NCBI RefSeq assembly: GCF_028694605.1
Contig: NZ_JAQVKP010000017.1
Location: 1-48,262 of the forward strand
Reading direction: 5' to 3'
DNA from: Sulfurimonas sp.
GTDB lineage: Bacteria > Campylobacterota > Campylobacteria > Campylobacterales > Sulfurimonadaceae
DNA: 48,262 nt
Position numbers and translations under genes: made by a program. Under the pieces are notes generated by a model. It made no database searches, had not been told where the DNA came from, and was given only the letters and a program-made list of their open reading frames with translations. Shown here one piece after another: positions 29,083 through 37,255 of this stretch (position 1 is its first letter; every line of letters starts with the position of its first letter).

Positions 29083-29157
29083 GCGGGAATAGCTCAGTGG
29101 TAGAGCACAACCTTGCCAAGGTTGGGGTCGCGAGTTCGAACCTCGTTTCCCGCTCCA
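29083..29157 (+). tRNA. tRNA-Gly(GCC)
   Basis: A cloverleaf starts GCGGGAATAGCTCAGTGG and has anticodon stem CAACC/GGTTG around TTGCCAA, giving anticodon GCC. The T-loop is GTTCGAAC and the encoded 3' end is CCA. 75 bases. Confidence 0.97.
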
Positions 29158-29209
29158 TAAAATATTTAAAAAATATCCGATATCTTTAAAAGATAAAAAA
29201 ATCCCAAAG

Positions 29210-29295
29210 CCCGGGTGGTGAAATCGGTAGACACAAGGGATTTAAAATCCCTCGCTCGTAAGGGCGTGCCGGTTCAAGTCCGGCTTCGGGCACCA
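29210..29295 (+). tRNA. tRNA-Leu(TAA)
   Basis: A class II tRNA with a long variable arm, starting GCCCGGGTGGTGAAATCGG. The anticodon loop TTTAAAA between AGGGA and TCCCT gives anticodon TAA. CCA is encoded. 86 bases; two G-U pairs close the acceptor stem. Confidence 0.97.
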
Positions 29296-29319
29296 CTATT
29301 ATAAAAATCGGTTGAAACT

Positions 29320-29393
29320 GGTGCCATCGCCAAGCGGTAAGGCCGCAGCCTGCAAAGCTGCTATCCCCAGTTCAAATCTGGGTGGCACCTCCA
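29320..29393 (+). tRNA. tRNA-Cys(GCA)
   Basis: A cloverleaf starts GGTGCCATCGCCAAGCGG. The anticodon loop CTGCAAA between GCAGC and GCTGC gives GCA. The 3' end is GGCACCTCCA. 74 bases. Confidence 0.97.
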
Positions 29394-29426
29394 GAATTTT
29401 ATAATAATTTCTTTCTTTACAAACGT

Positions 29427-29515
29427 GGATCTTTGGCTGAGTTGGTCTATAGCACCGGTCTTGAAAACCGGCGAGGGTAATACCTCCCAGAGTTCGAATC
29501 TCTGAGGGTCCACCA
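29427..29515 (+). tRNA. tRNA-Ser(TGA), integration site of the element
   Basis: Acceptor GGATCTT pairs with AGGGTCC (two G-U pairs), discriminator A, encoded CCA. The anticodon loop CTTGAAA between CCGGT and ACCGG gives TGA. The variable arm CGAGGGTAATACCTCC is long, as in all tRNA-Ser. The sequence from 29458 onward is repeated at 47515-47575, so the element restored the 3' part of the gene on insertion. Confidence 0.97.
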
Positions 29516-29518
29516 CTT
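29458..29518 (+). repeat. attL: 61-bp direct repeat in tRNA-Ser
   Basis: The bases from the anticodon stem to three bases past the CCA are identical to 47515-47575. Sequence identity stops sharply on both sides. It is the left attachment site of the integrated element. Confidence 0.95.
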
Positions 29519-29597
29519 CAAAAACCCCTAAAACAAGTCATTTCAAAGCTTTTAAATTTTCTAAAATAGCACCGCTTAAGAAAACTTATTTTTTCGC

Positions 29598-29619
29598 TTT
29601 CCACCCTATTTCCACCCTA
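29598..29619 (-). repeat. Left arm-type integrase sites
   Basis: Two perfect tandem 11-bp copies of TTTCCACCCTA on the plus strand lie 80 bases inside attL. The same pair, with one change, lies at 47367-47388 at the other end, just before the integrase start. This is the expected layout of arm-type sites for a tyrosine integrase. Confidence 0.7.
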
Positions 29620-29779
29620 ATAAAATAAGTCATGCTTTTTAAACCCTTTTTCTAATCTCGCTTATTAACCCAAAGCTTTTTCAAAATGTTAAATTTTGAA
29701 ACTCTGCTTTGTGTCCTCTGTGACTGTAAAGACGAGGTGTTTTTTTTTGCTCATATATTTTGTTTTTGTGATTTAGAAA

Positions 29780-29885
29780 CTTAATGTGGGTATTAAGTAT
29801 TTGAGGGAGAGAATTATTAAAATCCTTAATGTGGGTATTAAGGATTATTGTTATTTCAATGTTTAATTTCTTAATGTGGGTATTA
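29780..29885 (+). repeat. Three 18-bp palindromic boxes at exact 45-bp spacing
   Basis: CTTAATGTGGGTATTAAG occurs at 29780-29797 and 29825-29842, and 29870-29885 carries the first 16 bases. The starts are 45 bases apart. Each box has 6-bp inverted arms (CTTAAT/ATTAAG) around GTGGGT. The 27 bases between boxes are not conserved. A minus-strand open frame passes through (NTHIK three times), but exact DNA identity including third codon positions argues for protein-binding sites, such as iterons, operators or excision-factor sites. Confidence 0.65.
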
Positions 29886-29916
29886 TATTTCTCTACATTG
29901 GGAGTGTAGAGAAATA
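29886..29916. terminator. 12-bp perfect hairpin after the Zn-ribbon membrane gene
   Basis: TATTTCTCTACA (29886-29897) and TGTAGAGAAATA (29905-29916) are perfect arms with a 7-base loop. It begins six bases past the stop of the gene at 29922. No clear T-run follows on the minus strand, so it may be a weak terminator or an mRNA 3'-stabilising hairpin. Confidence 0.45.
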
Positions 29917-29921
29917 CGAGA

Positions 29922-30251
29922 TTACCAGTAATCACGGCGAGCGTATGGGTGTTTTTTGAATTTTTTATTATAATCGCGACCAACAATTAAGCCGATGATA
30001 ATGCCAACAACGAATAGCAAAATACTTATATTTTCTGCCAAATCTTCTTTCACATCAAAAGCTTCAGTCAACACAAAATAATTAATAAAAGGAACTGTAA
30101 AAATATACCAGTTTAGCCAAAATGAAATCCTTTCGTAAAGGCTCTTATCCTTAACTTTACCGCATTTAAAACAAGCGGGCGCATCATCATGTACCATGTT
30201 GCCGCACTCGCACTTTTCCAAAAGCACTTTCTCTTTTTTCTCTTTTGACAT
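29922..30251 (-). CDS. Zn-ribbon two-helix membrane protein
   Basis: 109 residues. A zinc-ribbon with CECGN and CFKCGK (residues about 14-33) precedes two membrane segments (WLNWYIFTVPFINYFVL and ISILLFVVGIIIGLIVG) and a basic tail. It is last in the element's minus-strand gene order. No family is recognised. Proteins like this often sit in accessory regions of plasmids, and no function can be assigned. Confidence 0.6.
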   Translation of the reverse strand: MSKEKKEKVLLEKCECGNMVHDDAPACFKCGKVKDKSLYERISFWLNWYIFTVPFINYFVLTEAFDVKEDLAENISILLFVVGIIIGLIVGRDYNKKFKKHPYARRDYW

Positions 30252-30272
30252 CTTTTTTCCTTTTTAAATTTT

Positions 30273-30686
30273 TTACAAGGGCTGCCCGACAATTTCGGTA
30301 ATTTGCTCAATCTCTTCGTCCGTCGGCTTTACTTTGTTTGCAAAATCAAAACCGTCTAAAATTTTATAGTCAAACCCATAAAAGCTTTTTTGCGGAAGCT
30401 CTTTGCTTTTCTCATAATTAATGAAACCAACTTTGTCGATATCGTAGAGCACAACACTGAAACCCATTTTTCCTATTGCACTAAAATAATGATTATTTTT
30501 CAAAAAATCAAAAACTTCCTCCTGTGCTCTCTCTGCTTTTTTTCTAAGCTCTCCCAAATGCTCCACGCTCTCCCAAAAATAGCAATCTCTCTTTTTTATC
30601 TCAGATTCTAAAACATCTCTCAAAGCTATAAGCTCGTCTTTGGTAGCATTTGCCACAACTTCATTTATATTCTCGTATCTTTTCAT
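30273..30686 (-). CDS. Hypothetical helical protein
   Basis: 137 residues, soluble, mixed helical. The first 70 residues are highly charged and likely coiled coil (IALRDVLESEIKKRDCYFW, then ELRKKAERAQEEVFDFL). The second half is a small alpha/beta region with many aromatic residues. It lies 21 bases upstream of the Zn-ribbon gene and is probably cotranscribed. Its leader carries one arm of the long inverted repeat at 30753-31066. I do not recognise it. Confidence 0.6.
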   Translation of the reverse strand: MKRYENINEVVANATKDELIALRDVLESEIKKRDCYFWESVEHLGELRKKAERAQEEVFDFLKNNHYFSAIGKMGFSVVLYDIDKVGFINYEKSKELPQKSFYGFDYKILDGFDFANKVKPTDEEIEQITEIVGQPL

Positions 30687-30752
30687 AATTAATTCCTTGT
30701 TTTGTTTTTAAAAAAAGAGCTTTTCACTTAGATTTTTCTCTGAGCCTTTTTT

Positions 30753-31066
30753 CTTTTTGCTCTTTGAAAATTTAGGATTTTTCACTCTTTGGCTTTTGGT
30801 TATTGCCTTTTCCCTTGAGTTTCACCCGTCGCCCTTTTTGTAAGTGTTACAAAGAAAATTTTAACTGGAACGGAGCTTAAAATTTAAAAAGAGAGGGATA
30901 ACGCAACGCAGTGAGTATATGCTCGCTTTTTAATATTTTCAGCGTAGTTTCATTTAAGAATTTTCTACACTTACATTTAAAAAAGGGTGATGGGTGGAAC
31001 TCTTGGGATTAGGCGGACAAATGTTTGATGGAAAAATACCGTTTGAAATTTTCAAAGAGCAAAAAG
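30753..31066. repeat. Approximately 314-bp imperfect inverted repeat structure
   Basis: The outermost 21 bases (30753-30773 and 31046-31066) are perfect reverse complements. Inside them, about 40 bases ending around 30848 and starting around 30967 match again with scattered changes (core GTGRAACTC, GGG, AGGC). The spacing between matched blocks is nearly equal in both arms. The roughly 115-base centre holds a further 9-bp hairpin (30856-30864/30877-30885). It could be a miniature inverted-repeat element, a duplicated control region or a replication or transfer site. This is the gene-free stretch between the hypothetical gene and the coupling protein. Confidence 0.6.
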
Positions 31067-31116
31067 CCGCTCGTTTCTTGAATAACCGCAGCTATATGGA
31101 CGGTATAATTCGCTAA
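30994..31116 (+). CDS. Possible 40-residue small protein
   Basis: A plus-strand frame opens at GTG 30994 with AAGGG about 7 bases upstream and ends at TAA 31114-31116, overlapping the end of the coupling-protein gene by four bases. The second half (FEIFKEQKAARFLNN) reads like a real amphipathic helix. It lies largely in the right arm of the inverted repeat. The left arm has only a short broken counterpart. Weak call. Confidence 0.25.
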   Translation: MELLGLGGQMFDGKIPFEIFKEQKAARFLNNRSYMDGIIR

Positions 31117-32660
31117 TTTGAGCTGTATTTTTGCGATAAGTACTCGTTGTATCCCGCATCGATAAACTCTGGGTATTTTGCTTTGTTATCTATTTTTGTT
31201 GTGTAGCCTTTATAAAGCACGTTTCGCGATGGGATATAAGTTACATGCGTGTAGTCACTTCCCAAACTTTTTAAGATATCGTCGCTCAACAGGTCACTTG
31301 TTTGTGCCGACTTGCTAAACCCGTCTTTGGTTATAGATTTCGCTTGATGTTCCTGTTTTCCTATGGTGTCCTTAATAAATTTGATAGTGTCGGCATCCGC
31401 CGTTTGGAATACAAAAAGATGGTCAACGCTGTTGACAAGCTTTTGCATCAGCTCCTTGCTGTGCGCGGGAACATATTGAACTGCGGGAAGCAAACACCCG
31501 CCTTTCGACCTGATTAAAGTATGCAATGTCGTAAGCGTTGCTTCATCAAGCATTGGCAAAAAGGTCAAATACTCATCAAGCAAAAAGAGCGTATATTCAT
31601 CGGTATTGTCTTTTGTCATATCCATGAATATATTTGTATAGGCGGCGATAAATCCTCCAAAGTATGGATTTAAAAATGTTGCGAAACTCTGTTTGTTGAG
31701 CAAAAAGAGCTTTGCGTTTTTACGCTTGATGAACTCTCCTATCGTGAATGTTTTTGCATCTTCTTGAATACGATAATTTTGATATTCAATGAAGTCAAAT
31801 ATCAACTTCATAGTTGAAACAACATCCATTTCGCTCTTTTGAGTGCCACTCATCGCCATTTCAAAGTACTTTTTACAAGACTGCACAAAGAGTTCCCATG
31901 ATTGCTTGGTGTCTAAGTTTTGCACTAACACCTTATTGAAAATATCAATGTATCTGTTTGCGACACTTGCGGGGAAAAAGCCTTTTCCTTTTTCACTTAA
32001 GACGCCATTAAGAAGATTTGTAAAGAACGGCTTTATGATTTGCGGGTATTTCCGCGCCTCTTCAAATAAATCCCATATACTGCCCTCTGCGTCAAATGGG
32101 TTATTGATGATATCTTTGCGCGGGTCATAGTAAACCGCTCTAAGGCTTCCTTTTGTGTCATGGATGATTGCTCTCGTCCACCATTGCTGTTTTAGTATCG
32201 GTTCTAAGAAGACAGTTTTACCGCTTCCCGGTTGTCCGATGAGCAAAGAGCCTCTTGTTAACGCTTTTGGATTGATAATTACATCTTTTTCAAGTCCGCT
32301 CTCTTTCCATTCGTGCATGGGGGAAAATTCATGAGTTACGCTTTTGTCAAACTTGAATTTGTCTATCAAGACACCATCCTCTTCACTCTTTATACTCTTT
32401 GCTTTTGTCCACTTTGTACCGCCAGTTACGCCGTCGTAGTTTGGAAAACTACCTGCCATTGCGGGATTTGCATAATATACACGATTGTTTTTTGTCACTT
32501 TTTTAAAAGAAGTATAAATATACATACCTGCTACAAATAAGAAAAACATAAGAGCGAATGTTTCGCCGCCGCTCAACTCCATCGCTTTGTTTGCAAAAAA
32601 GCCAAAGCCCGCAAAACTCATAATCATCAACCATGTGATACTTGAATCGCTTTTATTCAT
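31113..32660 (-). CDS. VirD4/TraD-type conjugative coupling ATPase (T4CP)
   Basis: 515 residues. Two N-terminal membrane helices (about 8-26 and 34-52) precede an AAA-type motor with Walker A IGQPGSGKTVFLEP at residues 141-154 and Walker B YTLFLLDEYLTFLP. Coupling proteins link the relaxosome at the inner membrane to the type IV secretion channel. It lies 10 bases after the relaxase gene, the normal pairing. At 515 residues it is near VirD4/TrwB size and has no long C-terminal extension. Confidence 0.85.
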   Translation of the reverse strand: MNKSDSSITWLMIMSFAGFGFFANKAMELSGGETFALMFFLFVAGMYIYTSFKKVTKNNRVYYANPAMAGSFPNYDGVTGGTKWTKAKSIKSEEDGVLIDKFKFDKSVTHEFSPMHEWKESGLEKDVIINPKALTRGSLLIGQPGSGKTVFLEPILKQQWWTRAIIHDTKGSLRAVYYDPRKDIINNPFDAEGSIWDLFEEARKYPQIIKPFFTNLLNGVLSEKGKGFFPASVANRYIDIFNKVLVQNLDTKQSWELFVQSCKKYFEMAMSGTQKSEMDVVSTMKLIFDFIEYQNYRIQEDAKTFTIGEFIKRKNAKLFLLNKQSFATFLNPYFGGFIAAYTNIFMDMTKDNTDEYTLFLLDEYLTFLPMLDEATLTTLHTLIRSKGGCLLPAVQYVPAHSKELMQKLVNSVDHLFVFQTADADTIKFIKDTIGKQEHQAKSITKDGFSKSAQTSDLLSDDILKSLGSDYTHVTYIPSRNVLYKGYTTKIDNKAKYPEFIDAGYNEYLSQKYSSN

Positions 32661-32670
32661 CTGTTCTCCC

Positions 32671-35600
32671 TTACATCTCTTGCCCGATATCGATTGACTT
32701 ATCGTGCTCTTTTCTTTTTCCTACCATTGACATAGCAATTTCGGTCGCTTTATCAATCGGTACTTCTCCTTGTGCGACTTCTGCCGCGAACTCTGCAACT
32801 TCAACGGCATCTTGCACATTTTCGATAAATTCAAATGTTTTATCAAGTGCGCTTTGCTCTTGCTCCTGTCCTTTGTCTTTCTCTTGGCTCTTTGCCTCGA
32901 TATCCTCTTGCTCTGCCTTTTGGTTATTCGGTCTAGTGTTTTGGTTCTGTTTCATGTCGTTTTCTTCCTCTTTTATTGATTGTTCATGAGTTCTGCTAGG
33001 CTTATCAACCTCTGGTCGCACTGTAGTATCTCTGTCTCTTCTGAACCTGTTTGATAGGTTAGTGAGTGCATCGCTTTGCAGAAGCATGTCACTGATACGC
33101 TTGATGTTTGATACCAGATTGATGTTGGACAACTTGTGCAACAAGTTGAGGGTCTTTTGTTCTCTTCCAATTTCTCTATGACTGGACTTATGTAATTCAC
33201 TGATTTTTCTAAGTTCATTTGCTCTCCTGCTTAGTATCTCTTGCGTGTCATAATCAAGAGTTGATTTCTTTGTTTGACGGTGTGAAACCGCATCCCTGAA
33301 TTGTTCTTTATCTTGTGTAAATATGCTTATGTGTGTCTTTGCACGGGTCAAAGCAACATAAAAAGCGTTTTGATTTGATAGGCGGCTATCGCCTACGAAT
33401 ATAGCTCTTTCGCTTGTCTGCCCCTGCGCCTTATGGTTTGTGATTGCATACGCGTGGTCGATATAGCTGTACTCCTTTGTATTGATTTTTATTTCTCTTT
33501 TGTTGCTCTCGACGGTCAAAAAGCCGTCTTTTGATATCTCTTTGACAACGGCAATATCGCCGTTGTTGAGTTGCAGCGATTTATCTTTTTTGGTAAAGAT
33601 AATCTTGTCTCCTTGGCTAAATTCTTTTTGTGCTTTTTGAAAAAGGGAGAGCTTGTCGCCATTCTCCGATAAGCTTACTTCTTTGCTCTTTCCGTTTTTA
33701 TCAAGCAATGTGATGCTGTTTCGCTCTTCATCAACTGCCGTGATGGTTGCCTCCGTTCCGCTCTTAAACCCTCCTTTGTATGATTCTGTAAGTTGTACAC
33801 TGCTTCCAACTGTGTAGCTGCTGTGATGATGCGCTGCAATGCTGTCAAGTTGTTGTTTTTCTTGGATATCGATTGACACATGATTTGAGAGTTGATTTGA
33901 TACTTTGAGCTCTTCGCGGATAAGGTCGTTTAGCTCTTTTCGTGTCTCGTTTTTCATAACCAAAAGCAAAGTATCCTCTTTGTTTTGCAAGTACTCGTTT
34001 AAAACCTCTTTGTAGCCGCTCTCGCTGATAGTTTTGAACTGCTCCTTTTTCTCTAAAATGTCTAAAACATCATCCGTTTTTTGCTCTTTGGTAAGCTTAT
34101 ATAGCTCTCTCATCTCGTCGGTTTTAGCACGCATGGATTCATCCATGATTGCTGTTTGGATTGCTCCTCGTGAGCTTAACTGCTCAAATATTGCCCCTGC
34201 CCCTATCGATGTGAACTGCTTCGTATCTCCCATCAAAACGAGCTTTGAGTTTGAAGCTGCGGCGATAGATACAAGCTGTTTCATCTTTCTTGAATCAAGC
34301 ATTGAGGCTTCGTCCACTATGATGATTTGATTCTCTTTGTGCTCTTTTTGAGCTATGAAACTATCAATAGTTTGTCCTTTTATGCCGCTCTCTTTTGAAA
34401 TTTCGCCCGCCGCTTTGTTGGTGGGTGCTAGTCCTATAAGATTCTCTTTGCCTTGAGCTTCTTGGAACTCTTTAACTGCTTTTAACATGTAGGTTTTACC
34501 TGTTCCCGCATCTCCAAAAATCCCGCTTACCCCGTCTTGTGAAGTTAAAAGATGAGTAAAAGCCGCCTTTTGACCTGTTGTCATGCCAGAGTATTTTTGA
34601 TTTAAAAATTGCTCTGCCTGCTCTGTAGTGGTTTCGGCTGTTTTGGTGTTTTGGTTCTGTTTTGCATAAGTTAAGATTGATTTTTCGATATCAATCATCT
34701 CTTTTGTAGAATAAATGTTTTCATCTAATTTGATGATGTCTGCTCTCTCTATTGCCGCTTCGATTTGTGCTAAATCGTAGGTGTAGCCTTGGATAGCATT
34801 AAGTTTGATTGCTTTGGATAGCATCTCTTCTTTTGTAAAGGTACTCTCCTGCTCCGTTACGATTTCGGCTGATTTTTGAGTAATTTCATCTAGCGATAAA
34901 ACCTTTTGCTCTTCAGTCTTGCCGTTTTGCTGTAAAGAAAGGATTGATTCTTGATTGAATCCCGTCGCCTCTACAAGTTCTCTGTTTCTCTGCTCAATTT
35001 CACTTAACTCACTATAGCTATGTGACTGCTTATAGTTCCTCGTCTCCAAAGTTGCGATTTGCCTAAGTTGACTTTCGTTTGCGTTTGGATATTTTTCCAT
35101 CAGTTCGGCTCTGTTTTCAGAGAGCCACTCTTCGATTTGCAATGTTCTGGTTGAGATGGCGTTTTTTGCTTCTTGGCTCACTCCTTTGACTTCGATTATG
35201 TCTTTTTGGATATCCAAAACCTCGCTCTCAAACCCTAACTTTTGCAACTCTTTAAAAAGCTCTTGATGATAGATTTGCGTGATGAGCTTTTGGTTATCAT
35301 AAAGCTGCTTGTTGTCAATTGAGACAAGTTCGCCTTTTGAGTTAACGGTCTGATTTGCGATAAAACAATGAGTATGTATCTTTACTTCTTCGTTTCTGTT
35401 TGAAAGATGTTGAAATTTGGCAATTGCTAAACCGTTGTTTTGGAAATGCTCCCGTCCTCCGTTTCCGTCTCTCATGCGGTAGGTTATATATTGGCTTGCT
35501 CTTTCGAGTGCGATGTTTACGGCTTTGTCTTGTGCGTCAAGGATAGATTTTTTCATATTCTCATCTGCCACCGTGTAGATTACATCGACGCTCTTGCTAG

Positions 35601-35856
35601 GCGAAAATGTAATATCAAACCCTGCTCTTTGTTCTCCTGTTGCATTGCCTTTCAAGTTTTGATTGATAAGGTCTGAAAAATCTTGATAGCTCTCTTTAGT
35701 AATAGCCGATTGATGTTCAATATTTGAGTATCTCTCTGCCATCTCTCCAGTGATAAACCACTCGCCGAGCTCTTGATTTTTTTGGTAATAGTCGAGGTCT
35801 TGTTGAAAGTAATTTTCTGCTTGTGTTGAACTTTGCCACTTTGAAATTGACATCAT
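32671..35856 (-). CDS. MobF-family relaxase-helicase (TrwC/TraI type)
   Basis: 1061 residues. The N-terminal relaxase has catalytic tyrosine candidates Y16 and Y23-Y24 and the metal triad H150, H161 and H163 (FQHLSNRN, then VKIHTHC). A RecD-type helicase follows, with Walker A GDAGTGKT at residues 448-455, DEAS at about 515 and HKAQGQTSERAIFVG near 830. The C-terminal 150 residues are charged coiled coil. It should nick one strand at oriT, stay linked to the 5' end and unwind the transferred strand. It heads the relaxase-T4CP pair and follows the AntA-like gene. Confidence 0.92.
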   Translation of the reverse strand: MMSISKWQSSTQAENYFQQDLDYYQKNQELGEWFITGEMAERYSNIEHQSAITKESYQDFSDLINQNLKGNATGEQRAGFDITFSPSKSVDVIYTVADENMKKSILDAQDKAVNIALERASQYITYRMRDGNGGREHFQNNGLAIAKFQHLSNRNEEVKIHTHCFIANQTVNSKGELVSIDNKQLYDNQKLITQIYHQELFKELQKLGFESEVLDIQKDIIEVKGVSQEAKNAISTRTLQIEEWLSENRAELMEKYPNANESQLRQIATLETRNYKQSHSYSELSEIEQRNRELVEATGFNQESILSLQQNGKTEEQKVLSLDEITQKSAEIVTEQESTFTKEEMLSKAIKLNAIQGYTYDLAQIEAAIERADIIKLDENIYSTKEMIDIEKSILTYAKQNQNTKTAETTTEQAEQFLNQKYSGMTTGQKAAFTHLLTSQDGVSGIFGDAGTGKTYMLKAVKEFQEAQGKENLIGLAPTNKAAGEISKESGIKGQTIDSFIAQKEHKENQIIIVDEASMLDSRKMKQLVSIAAASNSKLVLMGDTKQFTSIGAGAIFEQLSSRGAIQTAIMDESMRAKTDEMRELYKLTKEQKTDDVLDILEKKEQFKTISESGYKEVLNEYLQNKEDTLLLVMKNETRKELNDLIREELKVSNQLSNHVSIDIQEKQQLDSIAAHHHSSYTVGSSVQLTESYKGGFKSGTEATITAVDEERNSITLLDKNGKSKEVSLSENGDKLSLFQKAQKEFSQGDKIIFTKKDKSLQLNNGDIAVVKEISKDGFLTVESNKREIKINTKEYSYIDHAYAITNHKAQGQTSERAIFVGDSRLSNQNAFYVALTRAKTHISIFTQDKEQFRDAVSHRQTKKSTLDYDTQEILSRRANELRKISELHKSSHREIGREQKTLNLLHKLSNINLVSNIKRISDMLLQSDALTNLSNRFRRDRDTTVRPEVDKPSRTHEQSIKEEENDMKQNQNTRPNNQKAEQEDIEAKSQEKDKGQEQEQSALDKTFEFIENVQDAVEVAEFAAEVAQGEVPIDKATEIAMSMVGKRKEHDKSIDIGQEM

Positions 35857-35889
35857 GGTTTTTGCCTCCTTTTTGATGATTTTTTTAGA

Positions 35890-36651
35890 CTAACTAGCAT
35901 CATCAACATCCATGTTTTCGACAACTGTCTGAAAATCCTTATCAAGTTCTTTAAGTTTATTTTCAAATTGATAAACTTGCTTGTTGTGCTTATTTACAGC
36001 GAGTACTTTTTCTTGAATAAGTTGCAATAAATTATCTCTTTTGTATTCAATAGATTTCACAACAGACATAAACATTCTTTGAATTGCAGGGTCTTCCATA
36101 CTATCAACGTAAGCCTTATTCAGTATAAGCAAACTATCTAATTCAGCGTTTATTAGATTTCTTAAATTATTAACCGTGTTTTCGCCAAACTCTATAAAAT
36201 CAGAAATTACCTCCAAAGTAACTTCTTGTCTTTTTTCAATATAGAATTGTTGATTTTTAACAAAGTGTAAAATGTTTGCGGATTCGATTTTTTGCTCCAA
36301 AACAAAACGAGCATATTTCTCCATCTCGATAAAATATTTTCTAACCTCTTTACCTTTTGGGGTTCTTGAAGCCATTGCTATATGTTTGGCTGCGTCTATG
36401 GTTATGATATAGTCAATAGATTTTCTATCTCCACCTCTACCAAGTGTATTTTTTGATTCCCCTTTTAGGGGGAGCTTCACAAAGTCTAAATTTTCCTCTA
36501 AATCAAGAGTTTCTATTTGCGTTTTTATCCAATCAGAATAATCTTTTTGAACTCCTAACTCTTGCCATAACTCCCTTGAGTTCACTGTTTGAAGCTTTTC
36601 TTCACCTATTTGATTGTTGCTAACTTTGATGATTTGCACTGGCTTTTTCAT
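35890..36651 (-). CDS. AntA/AntB-domain regulator
   Basis: 253 residues. The N-terminal ~115 residues match the phage AntA/AntB antirepressor domain: VNSRELWQELGVQKDYSDW, NLDFVKLP, GRGGDRKSIDYIITIDAAKH, ASRTPKGKEVRKYFIEME. The C-terminal part is helical (FIEFGENTVNNLRNLINAEL) without a known domain. Such proteins counter repressors in phages; here it is placed between the oriT-like region and the relaxase, so it may switch on mobilization genes. That role is inferred. Confidence 0.75.
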   Translation of the reverse strand: MKKPVQIIKVSNNQIGEEKLQTVNSRELWQELGVQKDYSDWIKTQIETLDLEENLDFVKLPLKGESKNTLGRGGDRKSIDYIITIDAAKHIAMASRTPKGKEVRKYFIEMEKYARFVLEQKIESANILHFVKNQQFYIEKRQEVTLEVISDFIEFGENTVNNLRNLINAELDSLLILNKAYVDSMEDPAIQRMFMSVVKSIEYKRDNLLQLIQEKVLAVNKHNKQVYQFENKLKELDKDFQTVVENMDVDDAS

Positions 36652-36755
36652 CTTTTTTCTCCTTGATTGTTTTTTATGTTTGGTTTTAAATTTGAGCGAT
36701 TTTTTTAAAAAATGCTCGATATTCCAATGATTTTATTAACCGCACCACCGAATGG

Positions 36756-36766
36756 GCGTGGGGTGT
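36756..36766 (+). promoter_or_regulatory. Candidate oriT nic site
   Basis: GCGTGGGGTGT matches, from memory, the 11 bases 5' of the nick in the F-family oriT recognised by MobF relaxase TraI. A nick after 36766 on the plus strand would send the rep/toxin side first and the relaxase and coupling genes last, as in F. It lies just upstream of the AntA-relaxase operon and 15 bases from the 11-bp repeat array. Experimental proof is absent. Confidence 0.5.
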
Positions 36767-36780
36767 GTGTATTCTTTAAG

Positions 36781-36857
36781 TTGACAACATATTTACGATA
36801 TGTTGTCAAAGTGTTGACGATATGTTTACAAGATATTGACAACATATTGACAAGCCG
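36781..36857 (+). repeat. Seven head-to-tail 11-bp repeats (centromere or relaxosome site)
   Basis: The 77 bases divide without gaps into seven 11-mers. Units 1 and 6 are identical (TTGACAACATA); units 2, 4 and 5 follow TTKACRAKATR; units 3 and 7 are degenerate. The first and third units also form a 12-bp inverted repeat (36781-36792/36798-36809). Period 11 places every unit on one face of the helix. R388 stbDRs and R1 parC have comparable 11-bp periodic arrays. The ATPase and its small partner gene lie immediately to the right. Confidence 0.75.
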
Positions 36858-36871
36858 TAAAATAGGGCTTT

Positions 36872-37252
36872 CTAGCTGTTCTTTTTTCCAAGGTTGATAA
36901 GCTCATCAACGCTATGCTTTTTAGTTGCAAATTTCATAAAATTTGCAATTGCATCATCATTTACTTCTTCTACTTTTATTTGTTGAGATGGTAGATTCGG
37001 TTTTATGATAGGCATATCTTGTACAGAATCGACAACTTTGTGAGTTGCCGATTTGGTATTTTTATTTCGACGCGCAAACCAAGAACAAAGATTTTGTTTT
37101 GTCGTTTTGATGCCAACTGTTGCCAGATACTGACATATTGTCTCAAATGAATGTTCTAATCTTTTAAGCTCAAAAATCTCATCTTTTTGTGTATCCAAAA
37201 TAGATTTTTTTACTACTTTTGATTTTATGAACTTTTCAAGCTTTGAGCTCAT
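36872..37252 (-). CDS. Small putative DNA-binding partner of the ParA-like ATPase
   Basis: 126 residues. A basic N-terminus is followed by a helix-turn-helix-like segment (FETICQYLATVGIKTTKQNL then CSWFARRNKN at residues about 36-65), a flexible linker and an acidic C-terminal helix. It begins three bases after the ParA-like stop, as an adaptor gene usually does. It lies directly beside the 11-bp repeat array, its most likely target. It would be the StbA/ParB-like or relaxosome accessory component; no family match is claimed. Confidence 0.55.
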   Translation of the reverse strand: MSSKLEKFIKSKVVKKSILDTQKDEIFELKRLEHSFETICQYLATVGIKTTKQNLCSWFARRNKNTKSATHKVVDSVQDMPIIKPNLPSQQIKVEEVNDDAIANFMKFATKKHSVDELINLGKKNS

Positions 37253-37255
37253 TTG

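Noticed and set aside
29681..29986. 101-codon minus-strand open frame through the palindromic boxes
   Set aside because: It has low complexity and no RBS, it overlaps the Zn-ribbon gene, and its repeated peptide is explained by identical DNA boxes.
35890..36651. Prophage evidence from the AntA-like gene
   Set aside because: No structural, terminase or lysis genes are present; the surrounding genes are of conjugative/mobilizable type.
36781..36857. Array of TTGACA-like sequences as tandem promoters
   Set aside because: The exact 11-bp period and lack of -10 partners fit protein-binding repeats better.
36781..36857. CRISPR array
   Set aside because: Units are 11 bp without spacers and no cas genes occur in the window.
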